A DNA stretch of 64,000 nucleotides from Ligustrum vulgare (taxonomy: Eukaryota > Streptophyta > Magnoliopsida > Lamiales > Oleaceae): assembly GCA_963555705.1 (NCBI GenBank), contig OY743176.1:59160040-59224039 (forward strand), given 5' to 3'. Position 1 is the first letter of the stretch, and every line of letters starts with the position of its first letter. Below the pieces are notes generated by a model that did no database searches, was not told the origin of the DNA, and was given only the letters and a program-made list of their open reading frames with translations. Of this stretch, positions 49,641 to 63,872 are shown piece after piece. The translations under genes and the position numbers were made by a program.

Positions 49641-50810
49641 GAAAGAAGGAAAGATATTTTTTAGTTTTTCTATCAAGGATAAAAAGGTCATTTGATACTT
49701 TAAAATGTTTTTCTTTTTCTTTTATATTCTTATTTTGGTCAAGGGGTTGGTTGTACAAAAGTTTTGTGAGTGAGGGTTATCCCAGCTAATTCCCCTAAAA
49801 AAAATCCAAAACAGTACAAAAATAGTTGAGAATCAATTACCTTCATCAATTGAATCAAAACCACAAAAGGGATTAAAGATTTGAGAGGCGATGATGGTTG
49901 TTCGGTAGATAAAGTAGATGATGAAAGTCGGATATGGGAATTTGGTAGTCAGAGAAGAAGTGCCAGCTGGAGATGAGGTTCTGATGTGAGAAAAAAGATG
50001 AGATAATCGTCGACAAGAAATCGATCGACTGGGTGTTTGAGAGAAATGGCTAGCAGAGAGAAAGAAAGAGAGTTTGCAGGAAAGATAGGAGGAAGAGAGG
50101 CGGAGGAGGAGGTATGGTTGAAGGGTACGGTGGAGGAGAAATGTATGGTTGATGGTACGATGTGAGTATTAATTACTGGGGAAAAAAATGGCTCAGCACT
50201 TGTTCAGCGGATTGTGTTATTTTTTGTTTATAATCATTCTAATTTTCAATACAACTTTTTAACCACATATCTTTTCTTTTTCCAATTTTTAACCATTTAT
50301 TTACCTTGAGATTTGTGAAAAAAAAATGTTTATAATCAAAATTGGAGACGCCGAACAAAGGCTGACACGGCTATAATGGCTTATACGGCTCAATTGAAAG
50401 GGAATGAAGACAAATTAGATGCATTTGAGCCAAAGCAAATATGGCTGCAGCCAATATATCTCTTGTTTGGCTTGCAAATACAACAGCCAGTGAGGTAAAG
50501 AAAAATGGCTACATGACTTATGAATAATGCCACAAATGAATACTCTTTTATTAGATAGGGATAGACATACTAAAATATTTTGTTGCGAATGAACAAGATA
50601 TTGAGAAATTGTCCATACGTAAAATCATAATTATAGATACGGGCATTTTCCACAGAAAAAGGGAATCTTGTGTTACAATAGAAGCCGAAGTGATGTGGAT
50701 TATTCAAGAATCGAAGTCGATTTGCTTTATAAAAAGAAGATATCAATGAACTTCTATGAAATGGAGACATTCACACAATAGTAAACAAGATTTCAACTTC
50801 TAAATTTATT
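49640..50810. other. Spacer before peroxidase exon 3
   Basis: A purine-rich stretch (about 49870-50160, many GAGAGG/GAGGAGG) and AT-rich DNA; no gene seen. Confidence 0.35.
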
Positions 50811-51531
50811 TTATTTTCAGGGATCTTAAACCAGAGCGGCTACCAAATTGTAGAGTGAATTTGGGAAGGTGTCAAGGTTAGAAAGCTCGATGGCCAGCCA
50901 AAATCATTCGAACTATAAAATGGTAAGCCCTAGATCTAATGAAACTTGTCTCGTTAATCTAATGAAACTTGTCTCGTTAATCTCTTCATAAGATTCATTC
51001 TCTCTATCACAGGCTTTGTAGCCCTTTCTGGCACTCACTCCATTGGCAAAGGGAGGTACTTTTCTATTGTCGAACGATTTAATAATCAATCTAGTACAGA
51101 CCGACCCGACCCTGCCATTGAACCAAGGTTCAGAGGAAAGCTTGAATGCTTGATGAAGGGTTGAAGAGGATTTTTATATTCGTATCAAATGTGGTTTACT
51201 TACAGTGAAATTTTCCACTGTATATAAAGTGTCCACGCTTTGTATAAAGAAAGCTTAAAACCGACTAGCCTAAGAATATTTAGGTTTTACTTGCATTAAA
51301 AGTCGATTGGGGGTCAGATACCCAAGGAAACGCAGATAGCAATGTAACAATATATTTAACAGATGAAATATCAATAAAACAAATAAACGTCAAAATATTT
51401 AATAATCAATAGAACAATACAGTACACACAGACTATTTTCATGAGCTCAACTAAAATGGTCAAAATTATCGCAGCAGCATCACAGAGAAACCAAGTAACA
51501 AGCCAAAAATAACAATTGCATCCTGACGAGC

Positions 51532-53743
<2,212 letters not shown>

Positions 53744-53789
53744 CTTCGAAACACAGCTGAGGCTAAGTGATTTGAAAGCTCGCCACACA

Positions 53790-53975
53790 GCCTTCGTCTG
53801 AGATTAGGGTTCTTGGATGACGTGATTTGACTTTTGAGATATGTATGTTATATTGTACCTAGTCGTTCGGCCCATTTATTAATTGGGCTTTAGAATAATA
53901 GGTTTAGGCCATTGATAATTCAACTGCGTTCGCTGTGGGTCCAATGAAAGCCCAATTTGTGGGCACTAAGTGTAT
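53790..53975 (-). promoter_or_regulatory. RPS6 promoter: telo-box and site II elements
   Basis: On the minus strand, AACCCTAAT (near 53803-53812) is a telo-box. TGGGCC/TGGGCT site II words occur near 53870, 53885, 53910 and 53950. This pair is characteristic of plant ribosomal protein genes and drives expression in dividing cells. Confidence 0.75.
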
Positions 53976-53994
53976 TTTGTTGTTAATTTTTTTT

Positions 53995-55165
53995 AGATTG
54001 ATGGATTTTCATGGAATTTATGAATTTTAATAGAATTTCATAAAATCTTCCAGATTTTAATGAAATTCTATTTCACGAGTTTTAGTAGACTTTATTAGAT
54101 TTTGAAGGAATTTGTTGAATGTATCCTCAATATGAAATTTTTAATGAGTTTTTTCATCTACTTTTATTTCTTGTCGGGTAATTTATTTATTATTAATTTT
54201 TGCAAGTTGAACGTGAACTTGAGACAAAGTAAAAATAAATTTGCATAATTTCTTTAAGTGGTCATCAAAAAATAAAAATAAAAAGTAGCAAAAATATTCG
54301 AATTATGTCATTAATTAAAAAATAAAATGTTATCCAATCCTACCTACCACAATCAAAATAAAGAGGTAATTTGTATAAGAAATATTATAGGAGACTTGTA
54401 ATTCTCCTACTCCCCTTTCAGATCTAGTAGAACATAAATAATAAAGGTTTTTTCCATTTCACTATCCAATTTATATAAACAATTTCATGTATAAAGCTAG
54501 ATATATGTTCTTAGAATGAACATTAGCTTTAGTGCTTTAAAATAGATATTAGTCTAGTATAAGCCACTGTTTGGTCATGCTAAAATATATATATATATTT
54601 GCTAAAAATTGATGAAATATGTAAATGAAAAGTTGATAAAAATTGTGGGTCACATAAATGACTTTTCAAACATTGGTGCCAAACTGGGGTTAAGCTTCTA
54701 CTAAAGCAATTCTGAAAATCTTCTTTGGTACAACACCAAATATCATGTTGCAGATTTAAAAGTATAAACAAAAAAATCTTTGTTAACGCACGGAATTTTG
54801 GCCTGGAGAGGTGGTGACCAGCAAATCTATCTAGGGCTAGGTACGGGAAAACTATACATAAAGATTAATAAATGGATGAATGTATGATAATACCGTATTG
54901 AATGGAAGGTATAAAATTCAAATTCCGATGGGTCATGGTCGATTTGTTGAACAATTTTATCTTCATATTTTTTGTTTAAAATCCATCACAATTCATTCAA
55001 TTCCATTAAAATTAGAAATCCATCGAAATTCACAGAATTTTGAGGACATCGAAATTTTATGGAATTAATTGAAATCCATGTTTTTGATAGATTCTATAAA
55101 ATTCCAAATTGAGGATACGTGGAATGTTATGGAATTCTAAAATCCATCAAATTCCATGTTGGGGA
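53995..55165. mobile_element. Possible MITE with GGAATTT-rich inverted ends
   Basis: The left part (53995-54140) and right part (about 54970-55165) carry opposite-strand runs such as GATTTTCATGGAATTTAT and AAATCCATCAAATTCCATG. The middle is featureless AT-rich DNA. Target duplication not fixed. Confidence 0.4.
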
Positions 55166-55566
55166 CACCACCCCTAATTTTATTTTATTTTTTTCTAAGA
55201 AAAATGACTATTTTATATTTGGTTAAGTCTACGTATTAGTTATTAATTTAAATTAAAGACAATAATTAACAAATTTATAATCAAAGTAAAAACATTAGGA
55301 TATAACAAAAATGGGTATTATTCACTTGACATTAAATTTGGGATCAAGCTGTTGGAGAAAATTTTGAATCTACTTCAAATTTGAGGTAAAGACTACCCAA
55401 ATTTGGGATAGACTCTTGAAGACGCCCTCAATATCAAGAAAGCAACAAAAGGAAAATTGGTAACATATACCTCAAAGAATATTTTTTTGACATAAAGGAT
55501 CTATTTTTGGTCGTATGCTACTAAATTTCATAAAGTTGCAGACATGATTCTTCATAAAATTAAAAA

Positions 55567-55786
55567 TACTCCCTTAGTCTCATATAGATAGACTTGTTTT
55601 CTTTTTTAGTTGTCCTAAATTATAGATTACTTTCCTTATGAATATACAATTAATATTTTAATTTTTAATATACCTCTATTTAATGTATATATTGTTATTA
55701 TTAACAAATATGAACTGTCATTACTTAATGTAGAGGTATTAGAAAAAAAAATACGTATGTATTTATGCATGTGTGTGTGTGTGTGT
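55567..55786. mobile_element. Stowaway-type MITE fragment
   Basis: TACTCCCTTAGTCTCATATAG matches the common CTCCCTCCGTCCCA terminus with TA before it. No opposite end is present. The stretch ends with a (TG)n tract at 55771-55786. Confidence 0.4.
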
Positions 55787-55804
55787 AACTGAAATTAATT
55801 AATT

Positions 55805-57399
55805 AAGTCGTCTTGAATCTGGATCAACAAAAACCAAGGAATACAATCCGTCCAAATCCTAGCGGACTGAGTGGTCATCTCCAAACTTTACCAAAGAATG
55901 AGCGACCATATTTTTGTCTCTAGAGATATAGAAACACGTACTGTAAACACTACAAAGTAATCTATCAATATTACTCAAAATAAAGTCATTAGATGCGCTA
56001 GAGCAATCCGATTGAAGCCCTTAGACAACACGCAATGAATCTGTTTCCACCAGATCGACGGAAAAGCCATATGATAGAGCAAAGAGTAGTCCCTCCTAGA
56101 AAAAAAACCCGATCCACCTTCTCGATCCGTCGACCCGATCTACTCCGATCCGAAAAATCCTGATTCGCGGATTGGAGCGAGGATGATAGGGGCGGATCGA
56201 CCTTGATCCGCCCCGTTTCACTAAAAAAAGAAAATTAATAAAAATAATAATTTTTTAATTTTTTTTAAAATATTTAATCTAAATTATACTTAAAAAAAAT
56301 TAAAAAAAAAAATTGTTGGCGAATTGCTCCAGGATAGGGGGACTGATCCGGCCCGAAAATTGGAGGATCCGGATCAACTAAAAAAATCGGGGGGGGGGGG
56401 GATCGGGGCCCGATTCACCCTGTCCGCCCCCGTTGCCAACAATAGTCCCTCCCGGACAGCAACGGCCTCTGCGTCCTTCAAGCTTAGATAGCCCTTCAAA
56501 CACTTGGTCTAGGCACCCAATACCATACATCTGCATCACGCACAACAACCCCTACTGCATAGAATTTTGATCCCATCCGTACGACCGCGTTTGTATTCGA
56601 TTTGAAGCTACCGATTGGTGGCAACTTCCAATCAACACTCCCAATTGGAGGCACCCCAGGTGCAGTAGACGGGGGTGATGTAGGGCTCGCGCCACCCTCC
56701 CATTTCCACAGCCTATCAACAATATCCAAGACCACCGGCACTGGTCGGCGTTGACCTCCGTGAACCATTCTGTTTCTTTCTCCCCACAGTAACCAACATA
56801 GGCCGGCTAACCATCCCACTCCCTCTTCGGTACTTGCTCCCAAAGTGCAGAGAGTAGGGTGCCAGTGTCTAGTCCCCTCACCAATAATTTTAGGACCTGC
56901 CACCATCCCAATGGTCTTCCAAATGAGCTTCACGGTGACACAATTGAATATAGCATGGATCGCTGTCTCCCTTTTCCCACAGAAAGTACATAATGCCTAC
57001 CTCTCCATTAGAATTCGAAGATTGAGCAGATTATCAACCGTAGGTAATGTATTATTGAAAAGCTTCCAAAAGAAAATGTGTACCTTGGGAGGGGTATTAA
57101 TACTCCAAATAAATCTCCACCTACTCGCTTTACCAGACTATCCATCTTCAAGAAAATCACAATTGCACAATAGCTTGTATCCACTACGGACCGAGTATAA
57201 GCCATTAGCTATAAAGTGCCAAATCCACTTGTCCTCATGGCCTAGAGCCCCTAAAGGAATGGATAAAATTTGTTCATGATCGATGGGCCAAAAGAGGTTA
57301 TGAATAAGATCTACATTCCAAGTGCTAGTCATTGTGAGAAGTTGATCTATTGTATTAATAGCTGGGTTTAGGGAAGAGTACAGTCTAAAAGATGGTAGT
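55805..57399 (-). pseudogene. LINE (L1-type) 3' half: zinc-binding RVT region and RNase H
   Basis: Down the minus strand: TWNVDLIHNLFWPIDHEQIL, HEDKWIWHF-ANGLYSVRSGY (zf-RVT region), HIFFWKLFNN, CTFCGKRETAIHAIFNC, GWLAGLCWLLWGERNR, then RNase H: KSNTNAVVRMGSKFYAVGVV, TKCLKGYLSLKDAEAVAVRE, ETDSLRVV, SRDKNMVAHSLVKF. Frames shift several times and a 346-bp insert splits RNase H. It starts exactly at the gypsy 3' LTR with ACTAC, and its missing upstream sequence is on the plus strand at 63043-63872. Non-LTR elements copy by target-primed reverse transcription; this one is dead. Confidence 0.88.
56097..56442. mobile_element. 346-bp insertion in the LINE RNase H, 10-bp target duplication
   Basis: TAGTCCCTCC at 56087-56096 and 56443-56452 flanks a segment containing GGGGCGGATC, GGATCCGGATC, an A/T-rich middle and a run of G. 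Removing one copy restores the RNase H reading from EGLL to FALSYGF. Ends lack clear inverted repeats; on the minus strand the right-hand end is T-rich before the duplication, so a SINE is possible. Confidence 0.75.
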
Positions 57400-59872
57400 T
57401 GTAAAACTCCGAGTTCCGAAAAACGCGGAACATCACTTTTCTAAATTTTTGAATAAACTTGATTGCGGAAAATGATTAAATATTAAATATCACATTTATT
57501 GGATAAAAGTTTAGCTATAATTCAGATTAAATAAAATAATTCGTACAAACTTATTAAGGATGAAAATTCTTGATAAAATGAAATGATTGTTTTCGAAATT
57601 CACGACATTCAAAAATAATATCAAATTTATATTTGTCACCATTGCCCATCACCCGCCACCGTCACCGAAATCTACAAAAATTGTTAAAACAACGGGGTGA
57701 GCATTTCAAAATGAAATACTCAGTAGACTCAACTCCAATAATTAATCTATAAGATAATTGGACAAATAATCATCCAAATAATGTAGTGATATTCTTTTCT
57801 TATCCATAAGCATCATAAAATGAGTGCAAATGAACACATTCTTTTCTTGTCTCATGCTAGCAGATAAGTTATAACGTGCATAACAAAAATTCTCAAATTT
57901 ATCCCATACGAGATATTCTTTTCTTTTTTCATGCAATTAAGCATATAAAAATCATACAAATCCACATAATCACGTGCAATTATAGTCTAAATCAATTAGT
58001 GGGGGCAAATCTACCTTCAACTTTACGAGTTCTCAAAAAAATCAGAGCGGGAATAGTACGTCAGCTTCTCAAATCAGCAACTGCTTCGTCTAGCCAAAAA
58101 GTAAATTAATTAAATTAGTATTTTAGAAATTTAAAGATTTAAATGTGACAAAAATAAAGTTTGAGGGCTAGATTAAAATTTTGAGAAAACTAAATTTTGG
58201 GACAGAAATAGTAATTTACGAAAATAAGGGCTGATTCATTAATTTTAGGAACATTTGTAACTAAATTGAAATCATTTTAAAAGAAGGGACTGAAATAAAT
58301 ATATTTCGAAACTTGGGGCTGAAAGGTAAATTTGAAAACTTAATATTTTAACAAAATATTTATTTCTCTCCCTTTCTCAAAATCAGAGGAGAGAGAGAGG
58401 CAGCGAGGTCGCGGGCGAGGGACGGGGAAAAAGAGGGGCTCCGCCCCCTCTTCACTTCAATCCGCCGGCGCTTGGTGGCCGGCATTAACATCACCGTAGA
58501 GTGGTGGCTCCGGTGTACGGGTATGGTGAAATTTTTGGGGCGGATTTGAGAGTGAAAAGCAAGATCAAACCGAGGCTAGGAGCTCGGGTTCGTGGCTTTC
58601 CGGTGAAGAAACTCCGGTGAGGGTTGAGGTAAGTTATGGGTATTGCTTTAATCTTGGTTTTGGGGTTTGATTTTGGGGAAAATGCTGTGGATTGAGGTTG
58701 GGTAGTGGTTGGTGGTGGTGCGGTAGTGCTGGCGGTTGTGAAACTAGGTTCGACTGGGTGTTGCATTCCATCCGGCAGTGGAGGTGCTTGGTTGCTCGAT
58801 GGTGTTTGAGGTTCTGCAGATTCTGGTTCGACTGCTTGAGGATTTGTGATGGTGTTTTTTTGGGAAATTGGTGGCATCTTGAAGTTGAATTGGTGGTGTT
58901 GTGGAAGTTTCCAGCCATTGTTGATTTCGTGCAGTGGTTGTGTGGTTGCTGGAAGAAATGAAATTTTGGTGCGGTTGGGTGAGAAGAAAGAGGGCAGGCC
59001 GAGGCTCTGGATATGGAGTTTGGGAATTGGTTGGGAAATTAGTGGAGGTTGGCAGCCGTGGGGTGTTGCAGGTATTGGGGTTCGACTGGGAGGAAAGGAG
59101 GTGGCGGGTTGTAGTGGTGCTGTGAAGAAATTTCAGTAGAGTAGGAGGAAAGAAAGATTACCAGAATGATTGTTTGGCTTGAGTGAGTTTCGTGTGGGAT
59201 GAAAATGGGATATATGCTACGGTTGGTTTTGCTGAATATTGGTAAGTTGCGGATTGTTTTCTGATTGAGGATGGATTGCAGGAAGGTGAAATCAGTTGGA
59301 TGCAGAATTGAGGGGCTGAAAGAGGGGATGCAGATTTGGACAGCTGCAAGAATAATCTCTTGATTGAGGATGAATTGCAGGATGTTGCAGTAAGATAGCC
59401 ATTGTTATTAGGGAAAAGAGGGAGAGAATTAGGGAGTGCGGATGGAATTAACGTATGGTTTGGTAGAATTATGGGAAAAGCAGAATCATTCCTTGAAAGG
59501 TTGGGATTGAAATTTTTGAAAGTGGAAGATTTTGGGGAGAATTATAGAAATGTGTAATAAGTTGAATAACTAAATTTGGGGATTAAAGAAATTTAAATTG
59601 GGCAAGAATCAAAATATTGAAATCAATGAATTTGGACGTAAAGTTGAAGTTGGTCTTAAAATATTTAAAACTTGGACTTTTAAATTAAATTGTGGTCTTG
59701 GAATATTTTAACAAAATTTGGAACTAAATAACGATGAAGATTAATTTAATTTCATTTATAATTTGGCTAGACGAACACTCCTTTAAATTAAATGGAAAAA
59801 GTCGCAGCGACGTGCATTTAAAGTTCTAAAAATATTTTATTTAGAAAGAAACGAAAATTCCTGGTCGCTACA
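57400..59872 (-). repeat. 3' LTR of the gypsy element
   Basis: 2473 bp; on the minus strand it starts TGTAGCGACCAGGAATTTTC right after the polypurine AAGGTGGTAGGGT and ends GGAGTTTTACA. The adjacent host (LINE) pentamer is ACTAC. Contains a CG-rich block near 58390-58470 and GGTTGGG-type words; overlapping open frames at 58490-59130 on both strands are chance. Its first 128 bp match 63873-64000 with two differences. Confidence 0.88.
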
Positions 59873-62800
59873 ACCCTACCACCTTAAAATAATTTCGTCC
59901 TCGAAATTTAAAACTTACTTGGTCTAAAATATCAGGGTACTTGGCCAGAATTTCTTCTTCTTTTTCCCATGTAGCCTCATCGCTACCATGTCTACCCTAC
60001 TGGACTTTGACTAATGAAATTTCTTTATTTCTTAGGACATGGACTTTTCTATCGATGATGCACATGGGTGCCTCTTCATAATATAGATTCTTCTGAATTG
60101 AGATTGACTGAAAGTTCACCACGTGACTGAGATCGTGAACATACTTTCTCAATAGAGAGATGTGAAAAAGATTGTGTATAGCCGAGAGTTCGGGTGGCAA
60201 TACTAGACGATAAGCCACATTACCTACTTTCTCCAATATTTCAAAAGGTCTGATAAACCGAGGCCTTAATTTCCCTTTCTTACCAAAACAAATAGTTCCC
60301 TTCATAGGAGAGATTTTCAAAAACACTTTCTCTCCAATCTCGAACTCCAAGTCTTTTCTCCTCCGATCGGCATAGCTTTTCTGTCTGTCCTGGGCAGCTT
60401 TAATTCGCAATCTGATTTTATCGATAGCCTCTAAAGTCTTTTCAACTAATTCGGGACCCAATAACTTCCTCTCGCCAACCTCATCCCAATATACCGGCGA
60501 TCGACATCTTCGCCCATACAGTGCTTCATACGGTGCCATACCAATTGTAGCCTGAACACTGTTATTGTAAGCAAACTCCACCAATGGCAAGTGAGTTTCC
60601 CAATTTCCGCTCAGGTCCAGAACACAAACTCTAAGCATATCCTCTAAAGTCTGAATGGTGTGTTCAGACTGCCCGTCTGTCTGAGGGTGGTAAGCGGTAC
60701 TAAATTTTAATTTAGTCCCCATAGCCGTGTGTAAGCTCTTCCAAAATCTCGAAGTGAATCTCGAATCCCTGTCTGAAACAATAGACGCTGGAACCCCGTG
60801 ATGTCGAATGATCTCCCTGATATAAATCTGGGCCAAGTGATCTATACTGAGAGTAATCCTTACTGGAAGAAAATGGGCCGACTTTGTAAGTCGGTCTACA
60901 ATAACCCAGATGGCGTCATGTCCCCTCACTGTTCTTGGTAAGCATATTACGAAATCCATGGAAATCTTCTCCCATTTCCATTCTGGAATGTCTAAAGGAT
61001 TTAGCAGTCCTGACGGTCTTTGATGTTCAGCCTTGACCTGCTGGCAGGTCATGCATCATGAGACGAACTTGGCAATACACCCTTTCATATTCCTCCACCT
61101 GGATGAGCTGCATATGGAGTTGAGTGGGCTTCCCTCAATATTTCATTCCTGATCAGTTCATCTTTCGGTACACACAGGCGACCCCTTGAATAATAGTGCC
61201 TTATCAATTCCGATTTCAAAATCTGCTCTCTTGCCAGTTCCAACTTCAGCTTTGATCTTTTCCAAAAACTTATCACATTCCTGAGCCATCACAATTCCGC
61301 TTCTCAAATCTGGCTTAACTGTCAAATTTGCCAATCTGCTAGAACTTTGGATTCCTTGGTTTCTTACTTCAATTCTGAAGTTCTGAAAATCCCGAATCAA
61401 CTGTTCTTGTACTGTTCCCAAAATCGATAATTGACCCACATCTTTCCTACTTAGTGCATCTGCAATCTTATTAGCCTTACCCGGGTGGTAAAGAATAGTA
61501 CAATCATAATCCTTCACCAGTCCCAACCATCGACGCTGTCTCATGTTCAATTTCTTCTGAGTGAAGAAATACTTGAGACTCTTATGGTCGGTGTAAATCT
61601 CGCATTTACTCCCATATAGATAATGTCGCCAAATCTTAAGAGCGTATACAACGGATGCCAGTTCTAGATCATGCGTCGGATAGTTTTTCTCGTATGACTT
61701 CAACTGTCTCGAAGCATAGGAAATCACTTTACCTTTCTGCATTAACACACATCCTAAACCATGTTTCGAGGCATCACTGTATATTACAAAACCCTCAGAT
61801 CCATCTGGCACTGTAACACTGGAGCTGAAACCAGTCTATTCTTCAATTCCTGGAAGCTTCGTTCACACTGCTCTGTCCACTGGAATTTTACACCCTTCCG
61901 TGTCAACTGAGTCATGGGACTCGCTATCTTAGAGAAACCCTCTATAAATCGTCGGTAATATCCAGCTAATCCCAAAAAGCTTCTTACATCACTGGCATTC
62001 GCTGGCGTAGTCCAATTACTCACTGTCTCCACCGTTGACGGATCAACTTTGATGCTATTGATTGTAACAATATAACCCAGAAAGCCTATTTTCTCAAGCC
62101 AAAATTCACATTTCTTGAATTTGGCGTATAGCTTTTCTGCCCGTAGTGTCTCCAACACGATTTTCAAATGTTCTGCATGCTGTTGTGAATCTTTAGAATA
62201 GACTAGAATATCGTCAATGAAGACAATGACAAAATTATCCAGGTACTGATGGAAAACCAGGTTCATCAAGTCCATAAATACTGTAGGTGCGTTCGTAAGA
62301 CCGAATGGCATCACTGTGAACTCATAGTGTCCATATCGAGTCCTAAACGCTGTCTTTTGTATATCAGCAGACTTGATCTTCAATTGATGGTAACCGGAAC
62401 TTAAGTCCATCTTTGAAAATACCGCAGCTCCTTTCAGTTGATCGAATAAATCTTCGATTATGGGCAGGGGGTACTTGTTCTTTATTGTCAACTTGTTCAA
62501 TTCCCGATAGTCGATGCACATTCTCATACGGCCATCCTTCTTCTTTACAAATAGAACAGGTGCTCCCCATGGAAACACACTTGGCCTAATAAAGCCCTTC
62601 TCTAACAATTCTTCCAGTTGGATCTTCAATTCTTGCAATTCTTTCGGTGCCATACGATACGGAGCTTTTGAAACAGGGGCAGCTCCCAGCACCAAGTCAA
62701 TAACAAATTCTACTTGTCTATCCGACGGGGTGCCAGATAGGTCTTCTGGAAATACATCTTGAAAGTCACACATAATTGGAACTGATTCCCTTGGTAATCA

Positions 62801-63056
62801 GCTTTTCGGCTTGCATAGCCGAGATAAGGCGAGGAATTGCTTTTACCTTCGAACCGTAAAATCTGAACACCTCATCCCCATTCTTCCGAAATACTACTTC
62901 TTTCTCATGGCACATGATCGCGACACGGTTAGAACTCAGCCAGTCCATTCCTAGGATAATGTCGAAGTCCTTTATTGGAATAATATTTAGGTCTGCCTCA
63001 AGCACTATCCCATCGAAATCTATTCGTACATACTTGACTATCCGAGAGGGGCTCAT
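59873..63056 (-). pseudogene. pol: Ty3/gypsy (Tekay/Del-type) pol, 5' truncated by rearrangement
   Basis: From 63056 down: the end of the protease (DFDIILGMDWLSSN; its catalytic D-S/T-G is not present), RT with [33 protein letters not shown] and FLGYIV, and RNase H with [15 protein letters not shown] and [12 protein letters not shown]. Integrase follows with [46 protein letters not shown] and [12 protein letters not shown]. The C-terminal, chromodomain-like tail runs into KFRGRNYFKVVG. Defects: a 1-base loss near 61805 between RT and RNase H; a short deletion and frameshift near 61060-61090 in the integrase zinc region; TGA near 61040; and TAG at 59997-59999 for an expected Trp. No gag in the window. 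Confidence 0.93.
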
Positions 63057-63872
63057 TCAAGGATTACAATGTTCCCTTGTTGGACCTCGCATCAGTCACC
63101 TATTCTTTGCAGGTAGCCCGACACTCCGAATGTGCCCTCCTTCACATTTTATCAGCTTATGAGAGGGCATCTGGACAATAGGTCAATTTTGATAAAACTT
63201 CAATTTTATTCAATTCATCTACTCCTCAACATGTTAGAGAAGAGCTGAAAAATCTTATGGTGTGGCTAATGAGGGCCTCCAATCTACTTACCCGGGAATT
63301 CCTATTAAGGTGGGGAGGAATCAAGGTCGGACTTTTTGCACTCATTAAAGAGTGATTATGGAAAAGGGTTAAGGGTGGAAGCCGAGGCTTTTTTCTGTTG
63401 GCGATCGAGAGGTGCTGATCAAAGCAGTTCTGCAGGAAATCCCTACTTATCTTATGAGTCTTTTCAAATTTCCAACCTCTATTATTCAAGATATCTGATC
63501 CATTATCTGTAAGTTTTGGTGGGGGTGAAGGGCGAGAGAATAAGAAAATTTCTTAGGTCAGCTGGTGGGGATTATGTCAGTCTAAAGTAGACTATGGTAT
63601 AGGGTTTCATGATTTTGAAGCATTTAATAAAGCTCTGGTTGCGAAACAAGCTTGGCGATTATTCTAGTCACCAAGTTCCCTTGTGGCAAGGCTTTTACAA
63701 CTGAAATATTTTCACAATTCCACTTTCTTGACACCACCAACGGATTATGGGACCTCAGCTATATGGAGAAGTATTTTATGGGGACGGGAGCTACTACTGA
63801 CAGGTATTCGACGAAGAATGGGGAATGGAAAATCTATTTGGGTTTACAATGGTCCATGGCTGCCTTGACTAC
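63043..63872 (+). pseudogene. LINE (L1-type) reverse transcriptase C-terminal part
   Basis: Reads GLIQGL, PRISHLFFA (where the FADD active site should follow, but frame and residues are lost), LLHILSAYERASGQ, a TGA, VNFDKTSILFNSSTPQHVRE. A decayed stretch follows, then VDYGIGFHDFEAFNKALVAK, QAWRLF, SPSSLVARLLQLKYFHNS and WRSILWGRELLLTGIRRRMG, ending GKSIWVYNGPWLP at ACTAC. This is the direct upstream neighbour of the LINE part at 57399-55805. It stops where the gypsy LTR begins. Confidence 0.85.

Larger units (their letters stand above)
32822..51163 (+). pseudogene. Class III peroxidase pseudogene with a 17-kb second intron
   Basis: Four exon remnants in order. Exon 1 (about 32822-33038) encodes SEFYAKT-PKAKFIA and, after a poly-A insertion that shifts frame, ETRSAASMMRLKFHD. 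It keeps the distal Arg and His but has Ser for the conserved Cys. Exon 2 (33299-33489, after TTTCGTAG) encodes GCDDSVLLDD, SEKLYLSNTNSLR, a TGA, then FEVIDEVKEALENACP and ISCADIV. Exon 3 (50821-50922) is badly decayed. Exon 4 (51013-51163) encodes FVALSGTHSIGKGR with the proximal-haem His region, NNQSSTDRPDPAIEPRF, then stops. These enzymes are secreted haem proteins using H2O2 in cell walls; this locus is dead. From memory it is closest to peroxidase-17-type sequences. The extra length of intron 2 comes from a foreign gene, a copia element and a foldback structure. Confidence 0.85.

Noticed and set aside
56845..57279. 144-codon plus-strand frame
   Set aside because: Antisense to the LINE zinc-binding region.
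58491..59139. Overlapping frames on both strands, up to 128 codons
   Set aside because: Inside the gypsy 3' LTR; G- and T-rich sequence lacking stops by composition.
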